NCBI RefSeq assembly: GCF_000316685.1
Contig: NC_019680.1
Location: 2,295,501 to 2,359,500, forward strand
From: Synechococcus sp. PCC 6312
GTDB lineage: Bacteria; Cyanobacteriota; Cyanobacteriia; Thermosynechococcales; Thermosynechococcaceae
DNA length: 64,000 bases
Reading direction: 5' to 3'
Numbering within the stretch: the stretch's first letter is position 1; each line of letters opens with the position of its first letter. Positions 1 through 10,148 of this stretch are shown here, piece after piece. The translations under genes and the position numbers were made by a program. The notes under the pieces were generated by a model. The model was given only the letters and a program-made list of their open reading frames with translations. It was not told where the DNA came from and made no database searches.

Positions 1-1707
1 GCCATCACAAGGGAAGGCATAGCCGAAGTCTTTTTTGTCGGGCATTAACTTGGAACCACGGGCATCCAAGGCACCTTTAACCAAGATCAAGGTGGTGGTG
101 TGCAGACCCAAGGCAATCGCATGGTGAACCAAGAAGTCTCCCGGCCCAATGGTCAGGAACAACGAGTTCTTGCCACTGTTAATCGCATCCAACCAACCAG
201 CTAACCAGACATTCCCGTAGTTCGGCCAGGCCGTAGCGGCAATGCTTTCTGGATTAGACAGGAGGGTATCGAAGCCGTAAAGGAGTTTCCCGTGGGCGGC
301 CTGGATGAACTGGGCAAAGACCGGCTCAATCAGGATTTGCTTTTCGGGTGTGCCAAAGGCAACGACAACATCGTTATGGACATAGAGACCCAAGGTGTGG
401 AAGCCCAAGAAGAGGGACACCCAGCTTAAGTGGGAAATAATCGCTTCTTTGTGCTGCAACACCCGATCCAAGACATTGCCTTTATTTTGCACCGGGTCAT
501 AATCCCGAACTAGGAAAATAGCACCGTGAGCAAAGGCCCCGACCATAATGAAGCCAGCAATGTACTGGTGGTGGGTGTAAAGGGCGGCCATGGTTGTGTG
601 GTCTTGGGCAATGAAGGCATAGGGAGGCAGCGAGTACATGTGCTGCGCTACCAAAGAGGTGATCACCCCTAAGGAAGCCAATGCCAAGGCCAACTGGAAA
701 TGCAAGGAGTTATTCAGGGTGTCATACAGACCTTGGTGAGGCAGGTTGAACTGACCTTCACTCTTAGCCGAAAGCAATCCAGCTTTACTGTCGAGCATTT
801 CCTTGATGTTGTGACCAATGCCGAAGTTCGTCCGGTACATATGCCCGGCAACAATAAACAAGACCGCAATGGCCAAGTGGTGGTGAGCCATATCCGTCAA
901 CCAAAGGGATTCGGTTTGGGGATGGAAGCCACCTAAAAAGGTCAAGATTGCTGTTCCAGAACCCTCGGCTGTGCCAAACAAATGACCAGCAGTATCTGGA
1001 TTTTGAGCATAGACCCCCCAGTTCCCGGTGAAAAAGGGCTGTAAACCCGCCGGGTGAGGCAATGTCGAAAGGAAATTATCCCAACCCACATGCTGTCCCC
1101 GAGATTCGGGAATGGCGACGTGAATTAAGTGTCCGGCCCAGGCCAAGGAACTGACCCCAAACAAACCAGCCAAGTGGTGGTTGAGACGAGACTCAGCATT
1201 TTTGAACCAAGAGAGGCTCGGACGGAATTTCGGTTGCAAGTGCAGCCAGCCAGCAAATAAAGCCAAAGAGGCTAAAACAATCAAGAAGATAGCGCCTTGA
1301 TAGAGGTCGCCGTTGGTGCGCATACCGATGGTGTACCACCAGTGATAAACGCCAGAGTAGGCAATATCAACGGGGTTAGACGCACCGGCTTGGGTAAAGG
1401 CATCGACCGCGCCCTTACCAAATTGGGGATCCCAGATCGCATGGGCGATGGGACGAACATTGAGTGGGTCTTTAATCCACTGCTCAAAGTTGCCTTGCCA
1501 GGCCACGTGGAACAAGCTACCCGATGCCCACAGGAAAATGATTGCCAGATGGCCAAAATGAGAGGCAAAAATCTTTTGATAAAGATTCTCTTCCGTCATA
1601 CCATCATGGGTTTCAAAGTCATGCGCAGTGGCAATCGCGTACCATATCCGCCGTGTGGTCGGATCCTGTGCGAGGTCTTGGCTAAACTTAGGAAATTTAG
1701 TTGCCAT
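1..1707 (-). CDS. psaB: Photosystem I P700 apoprotein A2 (partial, C-terminus outside window)
   Basis: One of the two large core subunits of photosystem I. With PsaA it binds P700, most antenna chlorophylls and the Fx iron-sulfur cluster in the thylakoid membrane. The reading frame is open for 569 codons and runs off the left edge just after FPCDG, the start of the loop that supplies cysteines to Fx, so about 170 residues are missing. His-rich membrane segments such as [11 protein letters not shown] and [13 protein letters not shown] are typical of the family. The start [16 protein letters not shown] is the conserved PsaB N-terminus. It lies 23 bp downstream of psaA with a GGAG ribosome site, so the two are surely co-transcribed. 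Identity is as good as certain. Confidence 0.97.
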   Translation of the reverse strand, partial: MATKFPKFSQDLAQDPTTRRIWYAIATAHDFETHDGMTEENLYQKIFASHFGHLAIIFLWASGSLFHVAWQGNFEQWIKDPLNVRPIAHAIWDPQFGKGAVDAFTQAGASNPVDIAYSGVYHWWYTIGMRTNGDLYQGAIFLIVLASLALFAGWLHLQPKFRPSLSWFKNAESRLNHHLAGLFGVSSLAWAGHLIHVAIPESRGQHVGWDNFLSTLPHPAGLQPFFTGNWGVYAQNPDTAGHLFGTAEGSGTAILTFLGGFHPQTESLWLTDMAHHHLAIAVLFIVAGHMYRTNFGIGHNIKEMLDSKAGLLSAKSEGQFNLPHQGLYDTLNNSLHFQLALALASLGVITSLVAQHMYSLPPYAFIAQDHTTMAALYTHHQYIAGFIMVGAFAHGAIFLVRDYDPVQNKGNVLDRVLQHKEAIISHLSWVSLFLGFHTLGLYVHNDVVVAFGTPEKQILIEPVFAQFIQAAHGKLLYGFDTLLSNPESIAATAWPNYGNVWLAGWLDAINSGKNSLFLTIGPGDFLVHHAIALGLHTTTLILVKGALDARGSKLMPDKKDFGYAFPCDG

Positions 1708-1730
1708 AGTTAGGTAAAGTCTCCTCGCCC

Positions 1731-3998
1731 TTATCCTACTGAGATGATGCGAGCCAGGAAGAACGCCCACGTCGTGGCAATCCCTCCCAACAAGTAGTGG
1801 GCAACCCCAACGGCCCGGCCTTGAATAATGCTCAAAGCACGGGGTTGAATTGCCGGAGCGACTTTCAGCTTGTTATGGGCCCAAACAATGGACTCAATCA
1901 ATTCTTGCCAGTAGCCGCGACCACTGAACAGGAACATCAAGCTAAAGGCCCAAACAAAGTGAGCACCGAGGAACAGCAAGCCGTAAGCCGACAGAGCCGA
2001 ACCATAGGAACCAATCACCTGCGAGGCCTGGGCCCAGAGGAAGTCTCGGAGCCAGCCATTAATCGTAATCGCACTTTGGGCAAAGTTCCCACCGGTAATG
2101 TGAGACACCGTGCCATCGGGCGCAACCGTTCCCCAAACATCCGACTGCATCTTCCAACTGAAGTGGAAAATCACGACTGAGATGCTGTTGTACATCCAGA
2201 ACAAACCGAGGAAAACGTGATCCCAACCAGAAACCTGGCAAGTACCACCCCGGCCTGGGCCATCGCAGGGGAAACGAAAACCTAAATTCGCTTTATCAGG
2301 AATCAGGCGAGAACTGCGGGCAAACAACACACCCTTGAGCAGAATCAACACCGTCACATGAATGGTGAAGGCATGGATGTGATGCACCATAAAGTCAGCC
2401 GTTCCCAAGACAATCGGCATCATTGCCACTTTGCCACCGACGGCAACAATCCCACCGCCAAACGCATAGCTAACTGGAGCTGCTGCATTGGGAGCGGTCG
2501 CACCAGGAGCCAAGGTATGGATATTTTGAATCCATTGGGCAAAGACCGGCTGGAGTTGGATGCCCGTATCCGAGAACATATCTTGGGGACGACCAAAAGC
2601 CCGCATCGTGTCGTTGTGGACGTAGAGGCCGAAACTGTGGAAGCCCAAGAAAATACAAACCCAATTTAAATGGGAAATAATGGCATCCCGATGACGTAAG
2701 ACCCGATCCAAGAGATTGTTTTGGTTCATCGCTGGATCGTAGTCCCGCACCATGTAAATTGCCGCATGGGCCGCACCGCCGACAATAAAGAAGCCACCGA
2801 GCCACATATGGTGGGTAAACAGTGACAGTTGAGTCGGATAGTCCGTTGCCAAGTAGGGATAAGGCGGCATGGCATACATGTGCTGAGCCACGATGATGCT
2901 CAAGGAACCGACCATGGCCAAGTTGATCGCCAATTGGGCATGCCAAGAGGTGGTGAGCACTTCATAGAGACCTTTGTGGCCTTCGCCAGTAAAGGGCCCT
3001 TTATGTGCTTCCAACAATTCTTTGATGCTGTGGCCAATGCCCCAATTGGTGCGGTACATGTGCCCCGCAATGATGAAGAGGACAGCAATGGCCAAGTGAT
3101 GGTGGGCCGTATCGGACAACCACAGGCCACCGGTGACGGGGTTTAAACCACCTTTAAAGGTCAGGAAGTCAGAATAGGCTCCCCAGTTAAAGGTGAAGAA
3201 GGGAATCACCCCTTTAAAAACACCCCAGTCCACCTTGGGATAGAGTTCCGTCATCAAGCTGGGATTGAGAATAAACTCATGGGGCAAGGGAATATCTTTG
3301 ATCGGTACTCCAGCATCCAACAACTTGTTGATCGGTAAGGAGACATGGATCTGGTGTCCGGCCCAACCCAAAGAGCCTAAGCCAAAGAGGCCGGCCAAGT
3401 GGTGGTTAAGCATGGACTCCACATTTTGGAACCATTCCAACTTGGGTGCTTTTTTGTGGTAGTGGAACCAACCAGCAAAGAGCATTAATCCAGCCATAAC
3501 CAGGCCACCGATGGCAGTGACATAAAGCTGAAATTCGTTGGTGATCCCAGAAGCCCGCCAGAGTTGGAACAGGCCCGAGGTAATTTGAATGCCATGGAAG
3601 CCGCCGCCGACATCGCCATTCAGAATGCCTTGACCAACAACGGGCCAAACCACTTGGGCACTGGGTTTAATTCCAGTCGGGTTGGCTAACCAAGCCTCAT
3701 AGTTAGAAAATTTTGCGCCGTGGAAATACATCCCGCTCAGCCAGACGAACACAACAGCCAGGTGGCCGAAGTGGGCACTGAAAATTTTGCGAGATACGTC
3801 TTCCAGGTCGCTGGTATGGGTATCAAAATCATGGGCAAGAGCATGGAGGTTCCAAATCCAGGTTGTGGTTTGGGGACCTCTCGCCAAGGTACGGTCGAAG
3901 TGTCCCGGTTTGGCCCACTTTTCAAAGGAAGTAGGAACCGGATCGCTATCAACAACGACCCTGACTTTTTTCTCTCGCTCCGGTGGACTGATTGTCAT
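1731..3998 (-). CDS. psaA: Photosystem I P700 apoprotein A1
   Basis: PsaA is the partner of PsaB in the photosystem I reaction centre, an 11-helix thylakoid membrane protein that ligates P700, A0, A1 and the Fx cluster. The 755-residue product has the usual length. It contains the Fx loop [12 protein letters not shown] and the His-rich helices [20 protein letters not shown] and [15 protein letters not shown] chose the ATG at 3998 ([17 protein letters not shown]) because it is the conserved N-terminus and has a GGAG ribosome site 8-9 bases upstream; a start 8 codons earlier is also open but unlikely. First gene of the psaA-psaB operon, divergent from the lipoprotein gene at 4361. Confidence 0.98.
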   Translation of the reverse strand: MTISPPEREKKVRVVVDSDPVPTSFEKWAKPGHFDRTLARGPQTTTWIWNLHALAHDFDTHTSDLEDVSRKIFSAHFGHLAVVFVWLSGMYFHGAKFSNYEAWLANPTGIKPSAQVVWPVVGQGILNGDVGGGFHGIQITSGLFQLWRASGITNEFQLYVTAIGGLVMAGLMLFAGWFHYHKKAPKLEWFQNVESMLNHHLAGLFGLGSLGWAGHQIHVSLPINKLLDAGVPIKDIPLPHEFILNPSLMTELYPKVDWGVFKGVIPFFTFNWGAYSDFLTFKGGLNPVTGGLWLSDTAHHHLAIAVLFIIAGHMYRTNWGIGHSIKELLEAHKGPFTGEGHKGLYEVLTTSWHAQLAINLAMVGSLSIIVAQHMYAMPPYPYLATDYPTQLSLFTHHMWLGGFFIVGGAAHAAIYMVRDYDPAMNQNNLLDRVLRHRDAIISHLNWVCIFLGFHSFGLYVHNDTMRAFGRPQDMFSDTGIQLQPVFAQWIQNIHTLAPGATAPNAAAPVSYAFGGGIVAVGGKVAMMPIVLGTADFMVHHIHAFTIHVTVLILLKGVLFARSSRLIPDKANLGFRFPCDGPGRGGTCQVSGWDHVFLGLFWMYNSISVVIFHFSWKMQSDVWGTVAPDGTVSHITGGNFAQSAITINGWLRDFLWAQASQVIGSYGSALSAYGLLFLGAHFVWAFSLMFLFSGRGYWQELIESIVWAHNKLKVAPAIQPRALSIIQGRAVGVAHYLLGGIATTWAFFLARIISVG

Positions 3999-4360
3999 CG
4001 AGTCTCTCCTCTCTTTAGACAAAGAAGGAACGAGTTCACTCTCTCCCCAGATACGGAACCTATCAATAAATCAATCAAGACTAAAAGTAATCTTCAATGA
4101 TCATGACAGACTAAGAACAATGAAGCCCTCCGGGGGAGGAATGCTCACTCTCAGAATTATAGAAGCCTGTTCCTCAGTTTGCCGATAGTTAACAATATTT
4201 AAGATGCCTCAATATTCAAGGCTAGTCAGGCTTCGGGCCGTTTCCAAAATGCAGGTTTTGGGCCGAGATTGAAGTTCTTTATCAAGAATGTAACAAAACT
4301 TTATAATTGTGCAGTCTCGGAATTGTAAATTGGTAAAAGTGGCTACATTAGGGGCAACTA
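3999..4360. promoter_or_regulatory. Divergent control region between psaA and the lipoprotein gene
   Basis: This 362-bp gap has no credible gene. For the rightward gene a TATAAT hexamer at 4302-4307 would place transcription start near 4314. Two single copies of the half-site WWTGWAAM recognised by the high-light regulator RpaB (HLR1 element) are visible at 4287-4294 (AATGTAAC) and 4322-4329 (ATTGTAAA), but neither has a good second half at the required 10-base period. psaA promoters in other cyanobacteria are controlled by RpaB through HLR1; whether these half-sites matter here is uncertain. Confidence 0.35.
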
Positions 4361-5914
4361 ATGAATCAGTTATGGGATTTGTTAACATCTAGCCGTTTTC
4401 GTCTTTTCTGGACAAATTTGTGCAGGATTGGCTTAATTCTCGGCTTGGTTTGTGGTTTTGGCTTGGCAGGCTGTCAAGGCCAACCCCAGGTCTCGCAGAT
4501 GGCTCCGGTTGCCCCGATTGTTAAGGCTAATCTCAGTGAAGTCTCCCCCCCCTTGGCTATTGAAGAACTTAATGAATGGTTTGACCAGTACCAGCCCCAG
4601 GTGGAAATTCTCAGTCCCCGCCCTAATGAAATCCTGGCCGATACCCAAGTCATTTTAAAGATTGGGGTCAAAAGTCTGCCCATTTTTCGAGACTTGGCCA
4701 CAGGGTTGGGCCCCTATCTTCAGGTGACATTAGATAACCAGGCCAGCCGCCCTGTTTATTCCCTAGATAAGCCAGTCATTATTGAAGACCTCCCTCCCGG
4801 AACCCATACCTTACGAGTCATTGCCGTCCGCCCCTGGGGTGAGAGTTTTAAAACCGCTGGAGCTTTTGCTCAAGTTACGTTTCATACCCTTGTTGAGAGC
4901 GATCAGACCAGTCCCCAGCCCCAACGTCCCCTTTTAACCTATAACCAACCCCAAGGTTTTTATGGTGGTGAGCCATTCCTCCTCGACTTCTATCTATCCA
5001 ATGCCCCGTTGCTGTCCCTCGGAAAGGCCAGTGATCTCGATGCGTTCTCCGATTGGCAGGTGCGCTGTACCATTAACGACATCAGTTTTACAGTCGATCG
5101 CTGGCAAGCTTTTTATCTAAGTGGATTGAAAGAAGGCAAAAACTGGGTACGTTTGGAACTCTTGGATGGGCAAGGGCGGCTGATCGAGAATGGCTTTAAC
5201 CCGACAACTTGGGTCGTAGATTACCAACCTGGGGGCCTAGATGCCCGTTCTCGCCTGCTCCGGGGAGAATTAACAGCAGCGGACGTGAAGGGAGTTTTAA
5301 GCCCGAAATTTGCATCTACCCTTCCCCCAGTTTCGGAGCCGGAACCACTACCCACGTTTTCCCCCACTCCAACAGAGCCGCTTGACGCAAGTCCAATCCC
5401 GCCCCCAGAATCAGACGCACTCACTGTACCTATTGAGTCTGAGGTCAGTCTGCCCAAAGCCTCTGGTCTAGAAACGTCCCAGGCCTTGGAGTCAAACCCA
5501 GCCACGCCAGCTAAGCCTGAAAATCAGGTCACAAAACAGGTTCCTCCCACGCCCAAAGGATCAGAACGGTCTTGGCGTAATTTCTTCAGACAAAAGCCCC
5601 AGCCTTCTGTAACTCTCCCAGGCCTGGAGGAGGAAACACCATCTCAACTCCAACCCAATTCTGAAGTGACGGAACCAGCGGCAATCCCAGAAATGGCATC
5701 CACCGAGCCAGTTACAGCCAGCGAGCCTGAACTAGAGACCCCCTCCTCTGAGCCAACAGATACTCGACCAAATTCTGCACCGGGTCAAGAAGTTGAGGCC
5801 TTGAAAAAACGGTGGCAAGATTATCTTTCTCGTCCTCGGTCAGCCACTTCACCCAGTCCCAACACGGCTAGTACACTAGAAGCAGAAGAACCTATCGGAG
5901 ATCGAGTTGAGTAG
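4361..5914 (+). CDS. Predicted lipoprotein with Pro/Ser/Glu-rich tail, function unknown
   Basis: A 517-residue protein of unknown function. The N-terminus has a charged stretch, a hydrophobic segment and the lipobox LAGC (cysteine near residue 38), so it is predicted to be lipid-anchored outside the inner membrane. Residues about 75-300 look like a folded beta-rich region: VEILSPRPNEILADTQVILKI and TLRVIAVRPWG resemble the Ig-like/big-domain strands of exported proteins. Residues about 320-510 are low complexity, dominated by Pro, Ser, Thr and Glu, probably a disordered spacer. Transcribed divergently from psaA. I do not recognise a named family. Confidence 0.8.
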   Translation: MNQLWDLLTSSRFRLFWTNLCRIGLILGLVCGFGLAGCQGQPQVSQMAPVAPIVKANLSEVSPPLAIEELNEWFDQYQPQVEILSPRPNEILADTQVILKIGVKSLPIFRDLATGLGPYLQVTLDNQASRPVYSLDKPVIIEDLPPGTHTLRVIAVRPWGESFKTAGAFAQVTFHTLVESDQTSPQPQRPLLTYNQPQGFYGGEPFLLDFYLSNAPLLSLGKASDLDAFSDWQVRCTINDISFTVDRWQAFYLSGLKEGKNWVRLELLDGQGRLIENGFNPTTWVVDYQPGGLDARSRLLRGELTAADVKGVLSPKFASTLPPVSEPEPLPTFSPTPTEPLDASPIPPPESDALTVPIESEVSLPKASGLETSQALESNPATPAKPENQVTKQVPPTPKGSERSWRNFFRQKPQPSVTLPGLEEETPSQLQPNSEVTEPAAIPEMASTEPVTASEPELETPSSEPTDTRPNSAPGQEVEALKKRWQDYLSRPRSATSPSPNTASTLEAEEPIGDRVE

Positions 5915-5940
5915 TAAAAATTTTTTCAAAAATTGATGGT

Positions 5941-6105
5941 TCAATATGGTTCAATAGCGTCATCTGAAAAGGGCCTCTTGGGCTTTAAAAGGATACCATC
6001 GCCGACATCAATAGCAATCAGTTGCTGACCAATCTCCCAGGGATGAGCAATGCGTAAAGCTTCTGGAAAATAACTTGTCCTTATACTTGACAGACGGGTT
6101 ACTTC
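5941..6105 (-). pseudogene. Decayed AbrB/MazE-type antitoxin gene
   Basis: The product from ATG 6105 begins MEVTRLSS and contains EIGQQLIAIDVGDGILLKPK, the second half of the swapped-hairpin AbrB/SpoVT DNA-binding domain common in cyanobacterial antitoxins. The usual SSKGQ(V/I)IIPKALR hairpin reads SSIRTSYFPEALR. The DNA explains this: one extra T followed about 17 bases later by one missing A scrambles about six codons and restores the frame. The reading also ends early, at 54 residues, where a 10-base tandem repeat (GGTTCAATAT, GGTTCAATAG) puts in a stop. No VapC/MazF partner follows. Probably a dead remnant; a rapidly diverged functional protein cannot be excluded. Confidence 0.6.
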
Positions 6106-6210
6106 CATAAAATTCGGCGGCAAGAACAGTAATAAATATGTAGAAATTCTAGAATCGGCATCTTGCAAGCGGTTGGGGTAGCGGAACCTTGGGGATCACA
6201 AAAACCCTGG

Positions 6211-6669
6211 CTAGCCCCGTTTCATGGCCCGTTCCATATCCCGTTTATCCTGCTTTTGTTTGAGGTCTTCTCGTTTGTCGTGGAGTTTTTTCCCGCGGGC
6301 TACAGCAATCTCTACTTTGACCCGGCCGTTTTTGAGTTTCATCCTTAAGGGGACAAGGGTTAAGCCTTTTTGCTCTACTTTGCCAATCAGTTTACGAATT
6401 TCTTCCTTATGTAGCAATAATTTTCGATTCCGGCGGGGATCATGGTTGTAGTGGGTATTGGTGGTGTCATGGGGGGAAATATGGACATTCATTAGCCAAA
6501 CTTCGCCATCGCGTACCCGCGCAAACCCATCCCGGAGATTAACTTTGCCTGCCCGAATAGATTTGACTTCCGTCCCTTGGAGGACAATGCCCGCTTCATA
6601 GGTATCTAAGATTTCGTAAAGAAACCGGGCCTGGCGATTATCGCTGACCAGTTTGTAGCCATCATCCAT
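6211..6669 (-). CDS. smpB: SsrA-binding protein SmpB
   Basis: SmpB binds tmRNA and delivers it to stalled ribosomes for trans-translation in the cytoplasm. The 152-residue protein has the family signature throughout: YEILDTYEAGIVLQGTEVKS, RAGKVNLRDGFARV, the HYNHDPRRNRKLLLHK segment that contacts tmRNA, and a basic C-terminal tail (KLHDKREDLKQKQDKRDMERAMKRG) that enters the mRNA channel. Full length. The next gene downstream on this strand is the AbrB remnant, so smpB is effectively monocistronic here. No tmRNA gene is seen in the window. Confidence 0.97.
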   Translation of the reverse strand: MDDGYKLVSDNRQARFLYEILDTYEAGIVLQGTEVKSIRAGKVNLRDGFARVRDGEVWLMNVHISPHDTTNTHYNHDPRRNRKLLLHKEEIRKLIGKVEQKGLTLVPLRMKLKNGRVKVEIAVARGKKLHDKREDLKQKQDKRDMERAMKRG

Positions 6670-6711
6670 TGCTGATTGTCCCTAAACTCCAGAGAGGATC
6701 CTTCAGCTTAA

Positions 6712-6970
6712 CCTGTTCTGAGCTATCTTGAGGGCGGAAGCCCGAGCCATACTCTACAATATACCTCTAGAAAATTAATTACGGTCTTGGATGCCGACTT
6801 TACCCCCTTTGAAGACCTCTTGACTCGTACCGTGGGCTTCTTTGAAAATCTGAATATTTCCCTGATGCTCCCCAGAATTTTGATCACCCCGATTACCATT
6901 CCCAAAACCTAGGTCTGGGCTGTATTTTGAGCAAGGGTATGGATTACTGTTTAACCATCGGGGGGTAAAG
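6712..6970 (+). pseudogene. Remnant of a GT2 (cellulose-synthase-like) glycosyltransferase
   Basis: No intact gene fits the 457 bp between smpB and fumC. One frame (6712-6912) without a start codon reads KLITVLDADFTPFEDLLTRT then VGFFENLNISL. This closely resembles the DADF...FL.RT.GFF segment of family 2 glycosyltransferases of the bacterial cellulose synthase type. Right after it a neighbouring frame reads APQNFDHPDYHSQNLG, matching the TPQ.FYNPD block that follows in that family, so a frameshift separates them near 6868. A third open stretch (to 7111) ends LDVFWAMLARRFDVSSLFTA; its relation to the same gene is unclear. Family assignment is from memory of the motif. Confidence 0.45.
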
Positions 6971-7126
6971 CTACTGGGGCTAGTTTTCTATGGTAGTTTG
7001 ACTGGATGGAATGTCCCGAAAAGTCCCAGCGGTCTGGATGTTTTTTGGGCAATGCTGGCCCGACGCTTTGATGTTTCTTCGCTCTTTACCGCTTACTCAT
7101 CTTGCACCTAAGACAAGCCCAACCCT

Positions 7127-8521
7127 ATGCACCAAACCCGGACAGAATCTGACACGATGGGGCCAATGGAAGTCCCGGCTGATCGCTATTGGGGGGCACA
7201 AACGGCCCGTTCACTCCATCATTTTGCCATTGGCGGTCAAACCATGCCGCGGGAAATGATCCAGGCCTTGGGGATTCTTAAACAAGCGGCGGCGATGGTC
7301 AACCTGGAATTAGGCGAACTAGAGGCTGAACCGGCCAACCTGATTATCCAGGCCGCACAGGAGGTCATAGAGGGGACGTTGGATGATCACTTTCCCCTGC
7401 GAATTTGGCAAACGGGCAGCGGCACCCAAACCAATATGAATGCCAACGAGGTGATTGCAAATCGGGCGATTGAACTGGCCGGCGGTGTGTTGGGTAGTAA
7501 GCATCCGGTGCATCCCAATGATCATGTCAATTGCAGCCAATCCTCCAATGATACGTTTCCAACCGCGATGCACATTGCTGCCGTCCAGTCTCTCCAGCAA
7601 CGGTTAATTCCGGCCTTGTCCGAGATGGAACGGGTGTTGGCCGAAAAAGCCCAGGCCTGGAAAGGTGTGATTAAAATTGGTCGCACTCACCTGATGGACG
7701 CGGTGCCGTTGACCTTTGGGCAGGAGTTTTCCGGGTATCAGGCCCAATTAATGCAAAACCTTGGCCGGATTCAGTCCGTTCTGCCCCATTTAAGTGAATT
7801 AGCCATTGGTGGGACAGCGGTCGGGACAGGCTTAAATACCCATCCTGAATTTGCCATCCGGGTGGCCGCTAAAATTGCCGAATTGACGGGATTACCCTTT
7901 GTCTCGGCTCCGAATAAGTTTGCGGCCTTGGCGGGACATGATGCAATGGTCATGGCCAGTGGGGTATTGAGAACCTTGGCCGGCTCCCTGATGAAATTAG
8001 CCAATGATATTTCCTGGATGGGATCGGGGCCCCGCTGTGGCCTGGGCGAGTTAATTTTGCCCCCCAATGAACCAGGGTCTTCGATTATGCCCGGAAAAGT
8101 TAACCCCACCCAGTGTGAAGCCCTAACGATGGTCTGTGTTCAGGTTATGGGTCTAGATGCGGCCATTGGTTATGCGGGTTCCCAAGGCAACTTTGAGTTG
8201 AATGTCTTTAAGCCGATGATCATTTACAATCTCTTAACCCAAATTGAACTATTGACGGATGCCTGTCGCTGTTTTACGGAGTTTTGTTTGACGGGTTTGG
8301 AGATCAATTATCCGCAGGTGGAGCAGTATGTGGAAAACTCGTTGATGTTGGTGACGGCTCTCAATCCCCATATTGGGTATGACAAAGCCGCCCAAGTAGC
8401 CAAAAAAGCCTATGCCGAAAACCTGAGTTTGAAACAAGCTGCCGTGGATTTGGGCTTTTTAACAGCAGAACAGTTTGATGAATGGATTCAACCCGCTGCC
8501 ATGACCCAGCCCCATTCTTAA
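7127..8521 (+). CDS. fumC: Fumarate hydratase, class II
   Basis: Catalyses reversible hydration of fumarate to malate; iron-independent homotetramer of the cytosol. 464 residues, normal for class II. The N-terminus ([20 protein letters not shown]) aligns with other FumC proteins, which supports the ATG at 7127. The superfamily signature [16 protein letters not shown] lies near residue 322, and the substrate-binding stretches [13 protein letters not shown] (near 103) and [14 protein letters not shown] (near 143) are present. Related aspartase and argininosuccinate lyase differ in these stretches, so fumarase is the best call. No co-directional neighbour close enough to form an operon. Confidence 0.96.
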   Translation: MHQTRTESDTMGPMEVPADRYWGAQTARSLHHFAIGGQTMPREMIQALGILKQAAAMVNLELGELEAEPANLIIQAAQEVIEGTLDDHFPLRIWQTGSGTQTNMNANEVIANRAIELAGGVLGSKHPVHPNDHVNCSQSSNDTFPTAMHIAAVQSLQQRLIPALSEMERVLAEKAQAWKGVIKIGRTHLMDAVPLTFGQEFSGYQAQLMQNLGRIQSVLPHLSELAIGGTAVGTGLNTHPEFAIRVAAKIAELTGLPFVSAPNKFAALAGHDAMVMASGVLRTLAGSLMKLANDISWMGSGPRCGLGELILPPNEPGSSIMPGKVNPTQCEALTMVCVQVMGLDAAIGYAGSQGNFELNVFKPMIIYNLLTQIELLTDACRCFTEFCLTGLEINYPQVEQYVENSLMLVTALNPHIGYDKAAQVAKKAYAENLSLKQAAVDLGFLTAEQFDEWIQPAAMTQPHS

Positions 8522-8574
8522 ACCCCTATCTATACTAAGAGAAATGAGCTTAATGCCTCCTAAAAGAAGTCGCA

Positions 8575-8852
8575 ATGGTTAGACAATTAGAAACTCAACC
8601 TATTTTGGCTCAAGACCTAGCTGCCGTGATGCCCTCGGCCCAAGGCCTGTTAAGCGATGAACTGATCTATAGTCCCGTTTGCGATATTTCACCGTCAATG
8701 GTGAGCTAGTTCCCACACCTGAAGAAGCGGCGCAGCAGTCCCAATTAGAACTCCAAGCCACCCAGGCCAAGTTAGAGGCAGCCCAACAAAAGCAGCAATT
8801 GTTAGCAGCAAAATTACGAGAGCTAGGAATTGATCCGGATCGCCTCCCCTAG
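8575..8852 (+). pseudogene. Uma2/DUF820 nuclease-fold gene with a large internal deletion
   Basis: The first 25 or so codons from ATG 8575 read MVRQLETQPILAQDLAAVMP and continue SAQGLLSDE, the start of many cyanobacterial Uma2-family proteins. They end soon at a TAG (8707). Overlapping in another frame from about 8677 is LRYFTVNGELVPTPEEAAQQ, then a Gln/Ala coiled coil and LAAKLRELGIDPDRLP, the standard C-terminus of the same family. The whole catalytic PD-(D/E)XK core (about 150 codons) is absent, so one deletion fused the two ends out of frame. Uma2 proteins are abundant in cyanobacteria with unproven function. Its last 30 bases overlap the aminotransferase gene on the other strand. Confidence 0.7.
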
Positions 8853-9986
8853 GGCCTGGGTAATTTGGGCAATTTGTGCAGGGGCAAGTTCCGGCCAGAG
8901 GGGCAAACTCAGGACTTCTGTGGCTAATTGATCGCTGACGGATAGGGGGGGATAGTGATTGTCATAGACGGTCAATCGGTTCTGGGGAATGGGGTAATAA
9001 ATCATGGTGCTAATCCCCAGGCCCGCCAAATGGTGAATCACCTGATCTCGCTTATTATCCAAAACTCGCACAGTATATTGATGAAACACATGGCCTGGAG
9101 TCACTTTTGGGGTGATGATTCCCGGAATATCTGCTAGGGTTTGGTTGTAGGTTTGGGCGATCTGTCGGCGTTGTTCATTCCAGGACTTTAGATGGGGCAA
9201 CTTCACCCGTAAAATAGCCGCTTGAATGCTATCCATCCGGGAGTTATAGCCAATCATTTCGTGAATATAGCGTTGGCGAGAGCCATGTACCCGCAGCATT
9301 TTGGCCAGTTCAGCTAACTCTGGATCGTTGGTCGTAATTAACCCACCATCCCCATAGGCCCCTAAGTTCTTGGTTGGGAAAAAAGAAAACGCGCCCATAT
9401 CTCCAATGCCGCCGACAAATTTACCTTGGAGTTGCTGTTGGGTTCCAGCTTGGCATTGACAATCTAAACACGTTCCAAAATACTGTGCCCCAATGGCCTG
9501 GGCGGTGTCTTCAATCACTTTTAGATCATGGGCCTGGGCAATCTCAAGAATTTCTCCCATCCGAGCCGGTTGGCCAAAGAGATGAACAGGCATAATCGCC
9601 TTAGTACGGGAGGTAATGGCTGCGGCAATCAGGGTCGGGTTGATATTAAATGTTTCTGGGCAAATATCGACAAAGACGGGCCTGGCTCCAACTAGGGTAA
9701 TGGATTCAGCCGTTGCGAAAAAGGAAAAGGGAGTTGTAATCACCTCATCCCCAGGCCCAATCCCCAAGGCTCGCAAGCTGATAATCAGGGCATCGGTTCC
9801 CGAGTTAACGGCAATGGCAAACCTGACTCCTAAAAATTGCGCCAACTCGTTTTCTAAGGCGGTGACATCCGGCCCCAAAATAAACTGTCCTGACTCTAGA
9901 ACCCGATCAATGGCGGCCTGGATTTCGGTTTTGAGGGCCTGGTACTGAGGCTTGAGGTCAAGAATGGGGATTTTAGAGGGTTGCAT
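8823..9986 (-). CDS. DegT/DnrJ/EryC1/StrS-family PLP aminotransferase
   Basis: A 387-residue PLP-dependent enzyme of the sugar aminotransferase family, which transfers an amino group to keto-sugars bound to nucleotides during surface polysaccharide synthesis. Visible features: NSGTDALIISLRALGIGPGDEV (cofactor phosphate region), DTAQAIGAQY (Asp contacting the pyridine ring) and SFFPTKNLGAYGDGG with the Schiff-base lysine. A CxxCxC-like insertion (TCLDCQCQAG, near residue 175) is unusual for the family. The conserved start MQPSKIPILDLKPQY fits. It stands alone here, without other sugar genes, so the product sugar cannot be predicted. Confidence 0.9.
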   Translation of the reverse strand: MQPSKIPILDLKPQYQALKTEIQAAIDRVLESGQFILGPDVTALENELAQFLGVRFAIAVNSGTDALIISLRALGIGPGDEVITTPFSFFATAESITLVGARPVFVDICPETFNINPTLIAAAITSRTKAIMPVHLFGQPARMGEILEIAQAHDLKVIEDTAQAIGAQYFGTCLDCQCQAGTQQQLQGKFVGGIGDMGAFSFFPTKNLGAYGDGGLITTNDPELAELAKMLRVHGSRQRYIHEMIGYNSRMDSIQAAILRVKLPHLKSWNEQRRQIAQTYNQTLADIPGIITPKVTPGHVFHQYTVRVLDNKRDQVIHHLAGLGISTMIYYPIPQNRLTVYDNHYPPLSVSDQLATEVLSLPLWPELAPAQIAQITQALGEAIRINS

Positions 9987-10148
9987 TCAAACTTACTTAA
10001 GCCAGGTGAAATATTCATCAGTAATGGCACAGTCATTTTACGGGATGCCAGGCCGGATAGCTAGGAAGATTTCTCAAAATTCGGGCATGAAGGGGCCAGA
10101 AAATGAGTATTATCAGGGGTGAAACGGTGTTTTATCGAGTGGGGATCT

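Noticed and set aside
2059-2946. Long open frames antisense and out of frame inside psaA
   Set aside because: They sit wholly within a highly conserved gene, have odd Cys/Trp-rich composition and no ribosome sites; they are by-products of psaA codon use.
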